Under the pieces are notes generated by a model. It was not told the origin of the DNA and searched no databases. It saw only the letters and a list, made by a program, of their open reading frames with translations. Below, one piece after another: positions 53,238 through 61,545 of a DNA stretch of 64,000 nucleotides; positions within the stretch are counted from its first letter, which is position 1, and each line of letters opens with the position of its first letter. The position numbers were made by a program, and so were the translations under genes. The stretch comes from an uncultured Tateyamaria sp. (GTDB lineage: Bacteria > Pseudomonadota > Alphaproteobacteria > Rhodobacterales > Rhodobacteraceae). The stretch covers positions 1,956,501 to 2,020,500 of the forward strand of contig NZ_CANNDS010000001.1 in assembly GCF_947503415.1 (NCBI RefSeq), read 5' to 3'.

Positions 53238-53938
53238 GCACGCGCTGCAAAAAAGCCATCGAGGAAACTGCGCATCCATGCCCCTTGCGCAGCATCATGT
53301 TCCAGCATCAGGCGATTTTGCGTCTCCAGATTCTGAACGCCGGGTTCGGACCAGCGCCCCCACTCATCCGCCCTGACCTGCCAACGCTGAAACCCGGCCA
53401 TGGTTTGTTCGGGGTGGAACTGCACGCCGACAATCCTGTCGCCCACGCGGAATGCCTGATTTTCAAACAAGGAGCTGCGCGCCATATGGGTCGCCCCGTT
53501 CGGGATGTCGAAGGTGTGGAAATGCGATTGCACAAAATGCATTGGCGCGTTCAAAAAATCGCCCGCCTCGCCAGTCGGCGTCACCTCGTACCAGCCAAAT
53601 TCGTGATTGCCATGTGTCGGTGCGCCAGCCCAAGCGCCCATATGATGAGCGATCATCTGTGCGCCTTGGCAGATGCCAAGAAGCGGGATGCCGGCCGTCA
53701 TGGCAGCATCAATGATACGGTATTCGTCATTCAGGAACGGGTGCTTCCTGGTGTCATAGGCGTTGTAGATACCGCCATAGACGACGACGCCAATCACATC
53801 GTCGGTGATCTGGCCCGCGTCCTGCCCCTGCCATGCCCGCCGCGCATCGCAGCGGATCTGGTTGGCGCCACACCACGTGGTGATCCTGTCGTCCATTGGG
53901 CCATCGCCGTGGCGCAGGCAGAGCAATCGCTTGTCCAT
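53234..53938 (-). CDS. Class I glutamine amidotransferase-like protein
   Basis: This 234-residue protein has the nucleophile elbow GICQGAQ (Cys near residue 99) and the His-Glu pair in QFHPEQT (about 176-182), so the Cys-His-Glu triad is present. Stand-alone proteins of this kind act as glutaminase partners or gamma-glutamyl hydrolases. It is the first gene of the operon and overlaps the amidohydrolase gene. It may cleave a gamma-glutamyl intermediate, a logic known from the Puu putrescine pathway, but this is only a suggestion. Confidence 0.85.
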   Translation of the reverse strand: MDKRLLCLRHGDGPMDDRITTWCGANQIRCDARRAWQGQDAGQITDDVIGVVVYGGIYNAYDTRKHPFLNDEYRIIDAAMTAGIPLLGICQGAQMIAHHMGAWAGAPTHGNHEFGWYEVTPTGEAGDFLNAPMHFVQSHFHTFDIPNGATHMARSSLFENQAFRVGDRIVGVQFHPEQTMAGFQRWQVRADEWGRWSEPGVQNLETQNRLMLEHDAAQGAWMRSFLDGFFAARA

Positions 53939-54045
53939 GTCTTCCCCTTTTGGAAGTGGATGTCAGCGGCCCTAGAGATGTGAATCTGTGCCTGAGATGT
54001 GTGGCGAGGGTTTCAAATTTCGGTTCCGCGCGCAAGGGTGGGCCC

Positions 54046-54435
54046 ATGAAATCTCTTGCTCCGCCGTCGATTGCCCCGCCGTTCGCCCGATATTCCCATG
54101 GTGTGGAAGTGCCGCCCGATTGGCGTATTGTTCGGACATCCGGCCAGTTGGCCTTGGGATCGGAGGGGGTTGTCCCTGCGGGGACAGAGGATCAGGCAAC
54201 ACTATGCTTTGCCAATGTCGACGCGATTTTGGCGGAGGCGGGCATGGCGTCGTCGGATGTGTTTCATGTGAGTGCGTTTGTGACGGATCGCGCGCATATG
54301 GCGGGGTATATGGCGGCCCGCGATGCCTATTTTGCCGGGCGTGAGGTGTTGCCAAGTTCCACCCTGATGATCGTGTCTGGCTTTACCCGCCCCGAGTTCA
54401 CCGTGGAGGTGGAGGTATGGGCTGCCGCGCCCTAG
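54046..54435 (+). CDS. RidA-family enamine/imine deaminase
   Basis: This 129-residue RidA/YjgF protein has VRTSGQLALGSEGVVPAGTE (about 28-47), VDAILAEAGMASSDVFHVSA and SGFTRPEFTVEVEVWA (about 111-126). The arginine in this last stretch is in the place of the catalytic residue. It hydrolyses reactive enamines and imines released by amino-acid or amine catabolism. It is divergent from the amidotransferase operon, and shared regulation is plausible. The stop shares CTAG with the convergent small membrane gene. Confidence 0.85.
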   Translation: MKSLAPPSIAPPFARYSHGVEVPPDWRIVRTSGQLALGSEGVVPAGTEDQATLCFANVDAILAEAGMASSDVFHVSAFVTDRAHMAGYMAARDAYFAGREVLPSSTLMIVSGFTRPEFTVEVEVWAAAP

Positions 54436-54641
54436 CCGTGATCGTTCCGGAGCAGCTTGCGGATCGTCCAGACGAACGTGCCGCCGAAGAACAAGGTGGC
54501 GAGGCCAATCGCTTCCCAACCGGCGGGGCCTTGGGGGATGCCACGAAATATCAGCGCACCGGTCAGCATAGCAAGGCCCACCAGTGAGAACCAGAAGCGG
54601 AACATGAGATCGCCGCGTGTGGGTCCGTATTTGTCTGACAT
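54432..54641 (-). CDS. Small two-helix membrane protein, unknown
   Basis: This 69-residue protein has two hydrophobic segments (about 14-32 and 42-60) and a basic C terminus RKLLRNDHG. No family is recognised. It lies downstream of fahA on the same strand with a dispersed repeat in between. The stop overlaps that of ridA on CTAG at 54432-54435. Confidence 0.6.
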   Translation of the reverse strand: MSDKYGPTRGDLMFRFWFSLVGLAMLTGALIFRGIPQGPAGWEAIGLATLFFGGTFVWTIRKLLRNDHG

Positions 54642-54684
54642 GGGTTTTACTTTGCCGGTGTTGGACCGGGGGTCAACCCCCAGA

Positions 54685-54711
54685 CCCCCGGAGTTTATTT
54701 CGCAAGATGAA
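54685..54711 (+). repeat. Dispersed CCCCCGGAGTTTA repeat, copy 2
   Basis: The core CCCCCGGAGTTTA followed by CGCAAGATGA matches the copy at 24876-24903 with five differences. It lies nine bases beyond the 3' end of fahA and is preceded by CCGGGGGTCAACCCCC, which can form a hairpin. In minus-strand sense this could act in fahA transcript ending. Confidence 0.55.
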
Positions 54712-54719
54712 GATGGATT

Positions 54720-55976
54720 CTAGCGTTTGTAGGGATCCTCCAGGGCTGGCAGCATTGTACCTGTGCATGTGCCGAACCCAATGCGATAACCATCGCCCTT
54801 GGCGTGTCCTGCAAGCGTAAGTGTGTCACCGTCTTCAAGGAAAGTGCGCGTGTCGCCGGTGTCTAGGGTGAGAGGTTCTTTGCCACCCCAGCTGAGCTCC
54901 AGCAGGCTGCCGCGTTCCGGTTTTGTGGGGCCGGAAATGGTGCCAGAGCCCAATAGATCGCCCACATTCATCGGGCAGCCCGACGTGCTGTGATGCGCCA
55001 GTTGCTGGGCGGCGGAGTAGTACATTTCCCGATAGTTGGTTTCGGCGATGGTCGTCGCGTCCTTGCCATCCGGGGCCAGCGTCACGCTCAGGTCGATGTC
55101 GTAGAGCATGGGGCCGGTGTCTTTGAGGTGGTCGAGATGTTCGAATTCGCGCTCCGGTGTGGGCGTGCGGAACGGCTCAAGGGCTGCCTTGGTCACGATC
55201 CATGGGCTGATGGAGGTGGCTGTCGCCTTGGCCTGGAAGGGGCCAAGCGGTTGGTATTCCCATGCCTGAATGTCGCGCGCGGACCAGTCGTTCAGTAGGA
55301 CGTAGCCGAAGATGGCGGCGTCTGCCTCGTCCACGCTGATTGGGCCGTCCGAGGCCATGCCAACGATAGCGCCCATTTCCAGTTCAAGATCGAAGCGGCG
55401 GGAGGGCAGGAAGGCAGGCATGTCGTGGTCGGGGGATTTGAGTTGGCCCCATGGGCGGCGGATGTCGGTGCCAGAGACAACCACGGATGACGCGCGCCCG
55501 TTATAGCCGATGGGGATGTGCAGCCAGTTGGGCGGCAGCGCGTTTTCCGGGCCGCGGAACATGGTGCCCACATTGGTGGCGTGGTGGCGGCCCGCGTAGA
55601 AGTCTGTGAATTCGGACACGACCAGCGGCATGTGCACGGTTGCATCTTCCATCGGCACGAGCAGCGGTTCAACCAGTGCGCGGTCTTTTGATCCGTCTGC
55701 CAGCAAGTCCGTGAGGCGGTTGCGCAGGGCCGTCCAGACGGCGGGGCCTTGCTCCATCAATTCGTTCCAGAACGGAACATCGAAGAGCGGTTCGTCCGTG
55801 AGGTCGATGACACCCTGTTCTTCGGCCGCGTACATGTCGAGGATCATGTCTCCGATGGCCACGCCGCAGCGGGCATCAAGCGTATCGGTTGAGAAGACGC
55901 CGTAAGGCAGGTTGTTCAAGGGGAAGTCCGTGTCGGCGCTGTTGGCGCTGGTGACCCAGGAAGGGTTCAGAGGCAT
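54720..55976 (-). CDS. fahA: Fumarylacetoacetase
   Basis: This 418-residue enzyme is the last step of tyrosine/homogentisate breakdown, splitting fumarylacetoacetate into fumarate and acetoacetate. The N-terminal SH3-like domain begins FPLNNLPYGVF. The catalytic domain has TDFYAGRHHATNVG (about 125-138), ELEMGAIVG (about 199-207) with metal ligands, and LLNDWSARDIQAWEYQPLG (about 228-246). No maiA is present in the window. It follows hmgA on the same strand after three microprotein genes. Confidence 0.94.
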   Translation of the reverse strand: MPLNPSWVTSANSADTDFPLNNLPYGVFSTDTLDARCGVAIGDMILDMYAAEEQGVIDLTDEPLFDVPFWNELMEQGPAVWTALRNRLTDLLADGSKDRALVEPLLVPMEDATVHMPLVVSEFTDFYAGRHHATNVGTMFRGPENALPPNWLHIPIGYNGRASSVVVSGTDIRRPWGQLKSPDHDMPAFLPSRRFDLELEMGAIVGMASDGPISVDEADAAIFGYVLLNDWSARDIQAWEYQPLGPFQAKATATSISPWIVTKAALEPFRTPTPEREFEHLDHLKDTGPMLYDIDLSVTLAPDGKDATTIAETNYREMYYSAAQQLAHHSTSGCPMNVGDLLGSGTISGPTKPERGSLLELSWGGKEPLTLDTGDTRTFLEDGDTLTLAGHAKGDGYRIGFGTCTGTMLPALEDPYKR

Positions 55977-55997
55977 TGCATGGTCCTGTGTGAAAAA

Positions 55998-56177
55998 TCA
56001 GTCGTGAAATGAATCGATATCGTCGCGCACGCGACCATCGCGGGTGATCCTGTTGCGCGAGAGCCGGTCGCCAAATAGTGCCATCTTCAGGATGCTGGGC
56101 AAGTGCCAAAGCGTGAACAGGCCCAAAGCGATCAGCAACCAGCCGACCCACGATAGGGAAGACAGGAAGTCGATCAA
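55998..56177 (-). CDS. 59-residue single-helix membrane protein (third of three)
   Basis: The TTG start overlaps the stop of the previous small gene (TTGA). The product has one hydrophobic segment (about residues 7-30, WVGWLLIALGLFTLWHLPSI), a basic patch with RLSRNRITRDGRVRDD and an acidic end. No family is recognised. The gene ends 21 bases before the fahA start. The chained overlaps and the conserved single-helix pattern support it being real. Confidence 0.6.
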   Translation of the reverse strand: MIDFLSSLSWVGWLLIALGLFTLWHLPSILKMALFGDRLSRNRITRDGRVRDDIDSFHD

Positions 56178-56344
56178 TCCGTGCCGCCTCCACCGACATG
56201 GTCCGATCCGTCCAGGCGCCGCCCGGGCTGTGTCGGCGTGTGATCAAGAGGCGCAGTGGGAGTTGTCCTGGAGCGCCATGACCAGATGATTGCGATGACA
56301 AGGCCGACGAAAATTGCAATCGCGATGAGGCCGGGGTCAATCAC
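56174..56344 (-). CDS. 56-residue single-helix membrane protein (second of three)
   Basis: The GTG at 56344 overlaps the stop of the first small gene (GTGA). An ATG at 56365 would add seven residues. One strong hydrophobic segment (about 5-22, GLIAIAIFVGLVIAIIWS) is followed by a Pro/Thr-rich tail ending HVGGGGTD. The family is unrecognised. It is probably an inner-membrane protein with the tail in the cytoplasm (Arg follows the helix). Confidence 0.6.
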   Translation of the reverse strand: MIDPGLIAIAIFVGLVIAIIWSWRSRTTPTAPLDHTPTQPGRRLDGSDHVGGGGTD

Positions 56345-56517
56345 GTCTTGTCCGTTCGGTGCCATTGTCCGCGCTCTGCCCCGCGCAGGTCATGTCCGGG
56401 TCCTTTGCCGTAGCGGTCGGGCCGGTTGTTCACGAATTTCTGCCACCACGCCCAGAGGATGAAGCCCAGCACAAAGACGATGAACGCCGCCATGAGATAT
56501 CCAAGATACTCCATCAT
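56341..56517 (-). CDS. 58-residue single-helix membrane protein (first of three)
   Basis: The ATG at 56517 overlaps the hmgA stop (ATGA). The helix spans about residues 4-26 ([20 protein letters not shown]), followed by [18 protein letters not shown] and a charged tail. The layout resembles small accessory subunits such as CcoQ, but I cannot assign it. Together with the next two genes it forms a coupled cassette between hmgA and fahA. Confidence 0.62.
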   Translation of the reverse strand: MMEYLGYLMAAFIVFVLGFILWAWWQKFVNNRPDRYGKGPGHDLRGAERGQWHRTDKT

Positions 56518-57869
56518 TTCTTGCCCGGTGTCCCGTCGAATTTCTTCTCAATGTCTGACCAGCAGTCGATGTAGTCGTCCTGCAAGGGTGCCTCTTGGGC
56601 CGCGAACTTGGTCAGATGCTGCGGGAAGCGGGTTTCGAACATGAATGACATGGTGTTGTCCAGTTTATGAGGCTGCAGGTCGGCATTGCTGGCCCCTTCG
56701 AACGCGTTCTTGTCTGGTCCGTGCGGCAGCATCATGTTGTGCAGGGACATGCCACCGGGCACGAAGCCTTTGGGCTTCGCGTCGTACTGGCCGTAAATGT
56801 TGCCCATCAATTCCGACATGATGTTCTTATGATACCACGGCGGACGGAACGTGTCTTCGGCTACCATCCAGCGTTCGCGGAACAGGACGAAGTCGATATT
56901 GGCGACACCAGGTTGTCCCGAGGGCGCTGTCAGCACTGTAAATATGGACGGATCGGGGTGGTCGAACAGGATCGCGCCCACCGGGCAATAGGTCTTCAGG
57001 TCGTATTTCAGCGGCGCATAATTGCCGTGCCAAGCCACCACATCCAGCGGGGATTGGCCGATTTCCGTCTCGTGGAACTGTCCGCACCATTTGATGGTGA
57101 GGGTGGATGGCACCTGGCGGTCCTCAAACGCAGCCACCGGGGCCTTGAAGTCGCGCGGGTTGGCCATGCAGTTTGCGCCGATAGGTCCGCGCCCCGGCAG
57201 TTCGAATTTGGCCCCGTAGTTTTCGCAGACAAAGCCGCGTGCGGGGCCTTCCAGCACTTCGACGCGGTAGACAAGGCCGCGAGGCAGGATTGCGATCTCT
57301 TGTGGGGCGATGTCGATGATCCCAAGCTCGGTGCAAAAGCGCAGCCGTCCCTCTTGCGGGACCACCAGCAATTCGCTGTCGGCTGAGAGGAAATAGGCGT
57401 CCTGCATGGACGCTGTCACCAGATAGATATGGCTTGCCATGCCGACTTGGGTGTTCACGTCACCCGCGGTCGTCATGGTGCGCATGCCGGTGAGCCACGT
57501 AAGATCCTGATCGCTGTGCGGCACCGGGTCCCAGCGGTATTGACCAAGGCTGGTCACGTCCTGCGGGATATGGGGGGCGGAGTTCCAATAGGGCAGGTCG
57601 ATGCGGGTGTAGCGGCCAGAATGTTTGACCGAGGGCCGAATGCGGTAGCACCACGTGCGTTCAGGCCGCACATCGGTGAAGGCGGTGCCGCTCAGTTGTT
57701 CGCCGTAAAGACCGTAGTTGCATTTCTGTGGTGAATTCATGCCTTCGGGTAGCGCGCCGGGCAGGGCCTCTGTCTCGAAATCATTGCCGAAGCCGGGCAT
57801 GTACCCTTCGGTGATGCCTGCGCCTGACGGGGCCTGGATCATACTGTGCGGTGCGGATTGGCGGTTCAT
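56514..57869 (-). CDS. hmgA: Homogentisate 1,2-dioxygenase
   Basis: This 451-residue Fe(II) ring-cleavage enzyme is recognised by [20 protein letters not shown] (about 21-40), [23 protein letters not shown] and [20 protein letters not shown] with Fe ligands. It converts homogentisate to maleylacetoacetate. ATG 57869 follows a GGGAGC ribosome-binding site; the longer upstream frame would run through the MarR operator. It is divergent from a MarR gene. Confidence 0.95.
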   Translation of the reverse strand: MNRQSAPHSMIQAPSGAGITEGYMPGFGNDFETEALPGALPEGMNSPQKCNYGLYGEQLSGTAFTDVRPERTWCYRIRPSVKHSGRYTRIDLPYWNSAPHIPQDVTSLGQYRWDPVPHSDQDLTWLTGMRTMTTAGDVNTQVGMASHIYLVTASMQDAYFLSADSELLVVPQEGRLRFCTELGIIDIAPQEIAILPRGLVYRVEVLEGPARGFVCENYGAKFELPGRGPIGANCMANPRDFKAPVAAFEDRQVPSTLTIKWCGQFHETEIGQSPLDVVAWHGNYAPLKYDLKTYCPVGAILFDHPDPSIFTVLTAPSGQPGVANIDFVLFRERWMVAEDTFRPPWYHKNIMSELMGNIYGQYDAKPKGFVPGGMSLHNMMLPHGPDKNAFEGASNADLQPHKLDNTMSFMFETRFPQHLTKFAAQEAPLQDDYIDCWSDIEKKFDGTPGKK

Positions 57870-57904
57870 CTCTTGCTCCCTTGCGGAATTGGTCGCAGAT
57901 GTAA

Positions 57905-57922
57905 TAGTTGTTTTTGTAACTA
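57905..57922. promoter_or_regulatory. MarR-type operator between hmgA and marR
   Basis: The inverted repeat TAGTT-N8-AACTA lies 9 bases before the MarR ATG and 35 bases before the hmgA ATG, a position suited to repression of both. The TAGTT/AACTA arms match the operator at 35368-35386. Confidence 0.65.
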
Positions 57923-57930
57923 ACAAGCGG

Positions 57931-58374
57931 ATGACAATGACAGGTCCAGCGGATTTCGATGTGCGGCAATTCCTGCCTTACCTGCTCAATCAGGCGGCTG
58001 AGGCGTCGAGCCTGGAGTTCCAGAAGGTCTATAAGGACAAGTATGGGATGCTGCGCAATGAATGGCGGGTGCTGTTCCACCTGGGTATCTACGGGCAAAT
58101 GACGGCCAGCGACATTGGCACGCGGGCGCAGATGCACAAGACCAAGATCAGCCGGGCTGTGCAGAGGTTGGCGGAACGGCGTTATCTGACCCGCACGCGG
58201 GCAGAGGATGACCGGCGGGTGGAGTATCTGGCCCTCACCGCGATGGGTCAGAAAGTGTATCAAGACCTCAAGAAGACTGCTGCCGACTATGACGCGGCGT
58301 TGGTCGATGGAATGTCGGAGAAAGATGCTGCGACCTTGAGGTCCTTGTTGGAACGCTTGGCACTCAGGCCGTAA
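57931..58374 (+). CDS. MarR-family regulator of the homogentisate genes
   Basis: This 147-residue MarR protein has a winged helix-turn-helix (about 30-105): [40 protein letters not shown] and the wing [14 protein letters not shown]. It is divergent from hmgA across a palindrome and is the likely repressor of the pathway. The effector could be homogentisate or a precursor. ATG 57937 is an alternative start. Confidence 0.87.
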   Translation: MTMTGPADFDVRQFLPYLLNQAAEASSLEFQKVYKDKYGMLRNEWRVLFHLGIYGQMTASDIGTRAQMHKTKISRAVQRLAERRYLTRTRAEDDRRVEYLALTAMGQKVYQDLKKTAADYDAALVDGMSEKDAATLRSLLERLALRP

Positions 58375-58684
58375 CAGATTTGGCCAGTGAGAAGCTGTTC
58401 GCCTCAGCACGTTCCGGGGCTTGATCGGCGATTGCGGATTGAAGCTCGGATTGCCGTGGATGGCGGCGGAACCGATCGAACGCGGCTTTGTCCTGCCATT
58501 GGGCGTAGTTGATCACGTGGAGACCATCCTCGGACAGGTGAAAATTCGAGGACACAAAGCCGTCGCAGCGCCGGACCCAATCATCCAGATGGGCAAGGAT
58601 CGCCTGCATCAGCGGCTCGGCCTGTCCGTCTGCCACGCGAAAGCGCACGATCTGGATGAAAACATCTGGTGTGATCTGGGGCAT
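58364..58684 (-). CDS. Antibiotic-biosynthesis-monooxygenase (ABM) domain protein
   Basis: This 106-residue single-domain protein has the ferredoxin-like ABM pattern: FIQIVRFRVADGQAEPLMQA (about 9-28) and VSSNFHLSEDGLHVINYAQW (about 44-63), then DKAAFDRFRRHP. Such proteins act on small aromatic or quinone compounds or scavenge reactive aldehydes. ATG 58684 follows AAGGAG, which decides the start. It overlaps the MarR gene 3' end by 11 bp. Confidence 0.75.
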   Translation of the reverse strand: MPQITPDVFIQIVRFRVADGQAEPLMQAILAHLDDWVRRCDGFVSSNFHLSEDGLHVINYAQWQDKAAFDRFRRHPRQSELQSAIADQAPERAEANSFSLAKSVTA

Positions 58685-58728
58685 ATCCGGCTCCTTCATG
58701 GCGTGGAAGAAAACCTATGCCAGCTGCA

Positions 58729-59538
58729 TCAAAAGTCGACGTCGACCTCGGGCAGGTTCAGCGCTTTGATCAGGTCTCGCAGTTCCTGCCGGGCTGCCAC
58801 GTTCGAGATGTTGAGTTGTTTGACCCCGATGTCCTTGAGGTCCAGCAGGGTCAGGCCCCGCGGGAACAGCTCTCGGAAAATCACGCGCTCTGAAAATCCG
58901 GGCGCGATGCGGAAGCCGATGCGCTGGGCGAGCATCTTGATCGCGCGCTCCATCTTTTCCTTATTGACCATGCGTTGCGCGCCCATGCGGTTGCGCAACA
59001 CGATCCAGTCGATGGGTTTCAGGCCTGCCTGGGCCCGCAACTGGCGGGCGTTCCACACCATTTCGGAATAGACGGATGGGCCGAGAATCTTTTCGCCGGT
59101 GGGATCAATCCGGGCCAGCAAGTCGAAATCTACAAAGCTATCATTGAGTGGGGTGATCAGCGTGTCGGCCAGCGAATGGGCCACTTGGCTCAGGCGGGTA
59201 TGGGAGCCGGGGCAGTCGATCAGGATGAAGTCGTTGTCCGGCTCAAGCGTGGCAACCGCTGCACTCAGTCGGTGGTCATAGATGTTTTCACCGGGCTTCA
59301 GGTCGGCCGCGTCAATTTCCGGCAGGTCGTGCACGTCCGGAGAGGGAAGCTCCAATTCGGCAGAGGCAAGGAATGTTTTTCGGTTCTCAACGTACCGCCC
59401 GAACGTGCGCTGCCGCAGATCCAGATCCAGCGCACTGACTTTCTTGCCAGCCCGCGCCAGTGCTGTGGCCACATGCATTGATACAGTCGATTTGCCTGCA
59501 CCGCCCTTTTCATTGCCGACAACAATGATATGCGCCAT
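58729..59538 (-). CDS. mipZ: ParA-like division-site regulator MipZ
   Basis: This 269-residue ATPase has the deviant Walker A GNEKGGAGKST (about 8-18), switch II LIDCPGS (about 106-112) and the MipZ-specific blocks DLRQRTFGRYVENRKTF (about 40-56) and WIVLRNRMG. In alphaproteobacteria MipZ dimers spread from ParB at the pole and inhibit FtsZ, placing the division plane at midcell. It is divergent from edd. Confidence 0.92.
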   Translation of the reverse strand: MAHIIVVGNEKGGAGKSTVSMHVATALARAGKKVSALDLDLRQRTFGRYVENRKTFLASAELELPSPDVHDLPEIDAADLKPGENIYDHRLSAAVATLEPDNDFILIDCPGSHTRLSQVAHSLADTLITPLNDSFVDFDLLARIDPTGEKILGPSVYSEMVWNARQLRAQAGLKPIDWIVLRNRMGAQRMVNKEKMERAIKMLAQRIGFRIAPGFSERVIFRELFPRGLTLLDLKDIGVKQLNISNVAARQELRDLIKALNLPEVDVDF

Positions 59539-59664
59539 GTCTGTCCCCTACTCGAGCATCCGCTTTGCGAATTTTGGGCAACTATATGTTGTGTTGATGC
59601 CCTTTGAAAGCATGCATGGAAACTTTCCTGCGGCACCGTGGCGCGGTGATTGCAGTTGGATGTT

Positions 59665-59676
59665 GTTAGCGCTATC
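59665..59676. promoter_or_regulatory. LacI/GntR-type operator candidate before edd
   Basis: GTTAGCGCTATC contains the perfect core TAGCGCTA (59667-59674), the type recognised by LacI-family sugar regulators. It overlaps the place of a -35 element relative to TATAGT at 59690-59695. Repression of edd-eda in the absence of a sugar signal is a reasonable inference. Confidence 0.45.
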
Positions 59677-59730
59677 AGGCGCCGTGTGATATAGTAGCCA
59701 AGAACCGAGATCAGGAGATAGGAGAGCACG

Positions 59731-61545
59731 ATGCCCCTACACCCAACGATGAAGCGCGTGACCGAGCGCGTGATTGAGCGGAGCGCACCCAGTCGCCGCC
59801 GTTATCTGGACCGTATGGCTGCAGCCAAATCGCAGGGACCGGCACGGGCACACCTGTCGTGCAGCGGGCAGGCGCATGCCTTTGCCGCTGCGGGCGCGGA
59901 CCAGTCACGACTGGCCGAAGCGAGCGTGGGCAATCTTGGGATCGTGACTGCCTACAACGACATGCTGTCGGCGCACCAGCCGTTCGAGACCTACCCTACC
60001 CTGATCCGCGACGCGGTGCGTGCGGCGGGGGGGACGGCGCAGGTTGCGGGCGGCGTACCCGCCATGTGCGACGGCGTGACCCAAGGCGAGGCGGGCATGG
60101 AGTTGAGCCTGTTCTCCCGTGATGTGATCGCCATGGCTGCGGGCGTGGCCCTGTCACACAACACCTTCGATGCGGCAGTATTCCTGGGTGTGTGCGACAA
60201 GATCGTGCCGGGCCTGATCATCGCGGCGCAGTCCTTTGGTCATATGCCTGCAGTGTTCCTGCCTGCAGGTCCGATGACGTCGGGGCTGTCGAATGATGAT
60301 AAAGCCAAGGTGCGCCAGCGCTTCGCCGCGGGCGAAGCAACCCGTGAAGAGCTGCTCGCCTCGGAAATGGCGGCTTATCACGGCCCGGGCACCTGTACTT
60401 TCTACGGTACGGCCAACACAAACCAGATGCTGATGGAATTCATGGGGCTGCACCTGCCGGGGTCATCCTTTGTGAACCCGAACACGCCGTTGCGCGATGC
60501 GCTGACGGTCGAGGGCGCGAAGCGCGCGCTGTCGCTGTCTGCCTTGGGCAACAGCTATACACCTGTTTGCAATATTCTGGACGAGAAAGCCTATGTGAAC
60601 GGGATTGTGGGTCTGAACGCCACGGGCGGCTCTACCAATCTGCTCATCCACCTGATCGCGATGGCGCGGGCTGGCGGTATCATTCTGGATTGGGAAGATT
60701 TCTGTGACCTGTCCGAGATCACACCGCTGATTGCACGCGTCTATCCCAACGGGCTGGCGGACGTGAACCATTTCCATGCGGCTGGCGGTCTTGGCTACAT
60801 GATTGGCGAATTGCTCGGTGCGGGTCTGTTGCACGATGACACGCAGACGGTCGCGGGTGAAGGGCTTGAGAACTACACCCAAGAGCCCAAGCTGATCGAT
60901 GGTGCGCTGACATGGACACCGGGTGCGGGCACCAGCCTGAATGACAAGATCGTGCGGCCAGCCTCTGATCCGTTTCAGGAAACGGGTGGCCTGAGCCGAC
61001 TGGTCGGTAATCTGGGCACCGGCGTGATGAAAATCTCTGCCGTGGCATCAGAGCACCGTGTGGTCGAGGCCCAAGCGCGCGTGTTCCACGATCAGGATCA
61101 GGTGAAGGCGGCATTCAAAGCCGGTGAGTTCGCGACAGGTGACTTTGTCATCGTGGTCCGGTTCCAAGGGCCAAAGGCCAACGGGATGCCCGAACTGCAC
61201 AGCCTGACACCGATGCTGGGGATCATGCAGGGGCGTGGGCAGAAGGTGGCGCTGGTTACGGATGGCCGTATGTCTGGCGCGTCTGGCAAGGTACCATCGG
61301 CCATTCACGTCTGCCCAGAGGCTTTGGACGGCGGTGTCATCGCCCAAGTGCGGGATGGGGACATGATCCGTGTGGATGCCGAAGCTGGCCAGCTTGAGGT
61401 GCTCACCGAAGGTGTGCTTGACCGCCCGCACGCAACGGCTGATCTTTCGGACAATCATTGGGGGGCCGGGCGCGATATGTTCCATGCCTTCCGCAATACT
61501 GTCGGGTCTGCCAATACTGGCGCGACCGTTTTTGGAGACTTTTGA
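59731..61545 (+). CDS. edd: 6-phosphogluconate dehydratase
   Basis: This 604-residue iron-sulfur dehydratase (IlvD/Edd family) makes 2-keto-3-deoxy-6-phosphogluconate. It has [20 protein letters not shown] (about 111-130), GVCDKIVPG (about 152-160), [18 protein letters not shown] and [17 protein letters not shown] (about 296-312). The Cys residues in these blocks are cluster ligands. eda follows directly, so the two Entner-Doudoroff steps are co-expressed, as in most marine Rhodobacteraceae. Confidence 0.95.
   Translation: MPLHPTMKRVTERVIERSAPSRRRYLDRMAAAKSQGPARAHLSCSGQAHAFAAAGADQSRLAEASVGNLGIVTAYNDMLSAHQPFETYPTLIRDAVRAAGGTAQVAGGVPAMCDGVTQGEAGMELSLFSRDVIAMAAGVALSHNTFDAAVFLGVCDKIVPGLIIAAQSFGHMPAVFLPAGPMTSGLSNDDKAKVRQRFAAGEATREELLASEMAAYHGPGTCTFYGTANTNQMLMEFMGLHLPGSSFVNPNTPLRDALTVEGAKRALSLSALGNSYTPVCNILDEKAYVNGIVGLNATGGSTNLLIHLIAMARAGGIILDWEDFCDLSEITPLIARVYPNGLADVNHFHAAGGLGYMIGELLGAGLLHDDTQTVAGEGLENYTQEPKLIDGALTWTPGAGTSLNDKIVRPASDPFQETGGLSRLVGNLGTGVMKISAVASEHRVVEAQARVFHDQDQVKAAFKAGEFATGDFVIVVRFQGPKANGMPELHSLTPMLGIMQGRGQKVALVTDGRMSGASGKVPSAIHVCPEALDGGVIAQVRDGDMIRVDAEAGQLEVLTEGVLDRPHATADLSDNHWGAGRDMFHAFRNTVGSANTGATVFGDF

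Noticed and set aside
54171-54186. Operator inside ridA at the TGTCCCTGCGGGGACA palindrome
   Set aside because: It lies within a conserved coding stretch (VVPAGTEDQ), so codon choice explains it as well; kept only as a similarity to the hemF palindrome.
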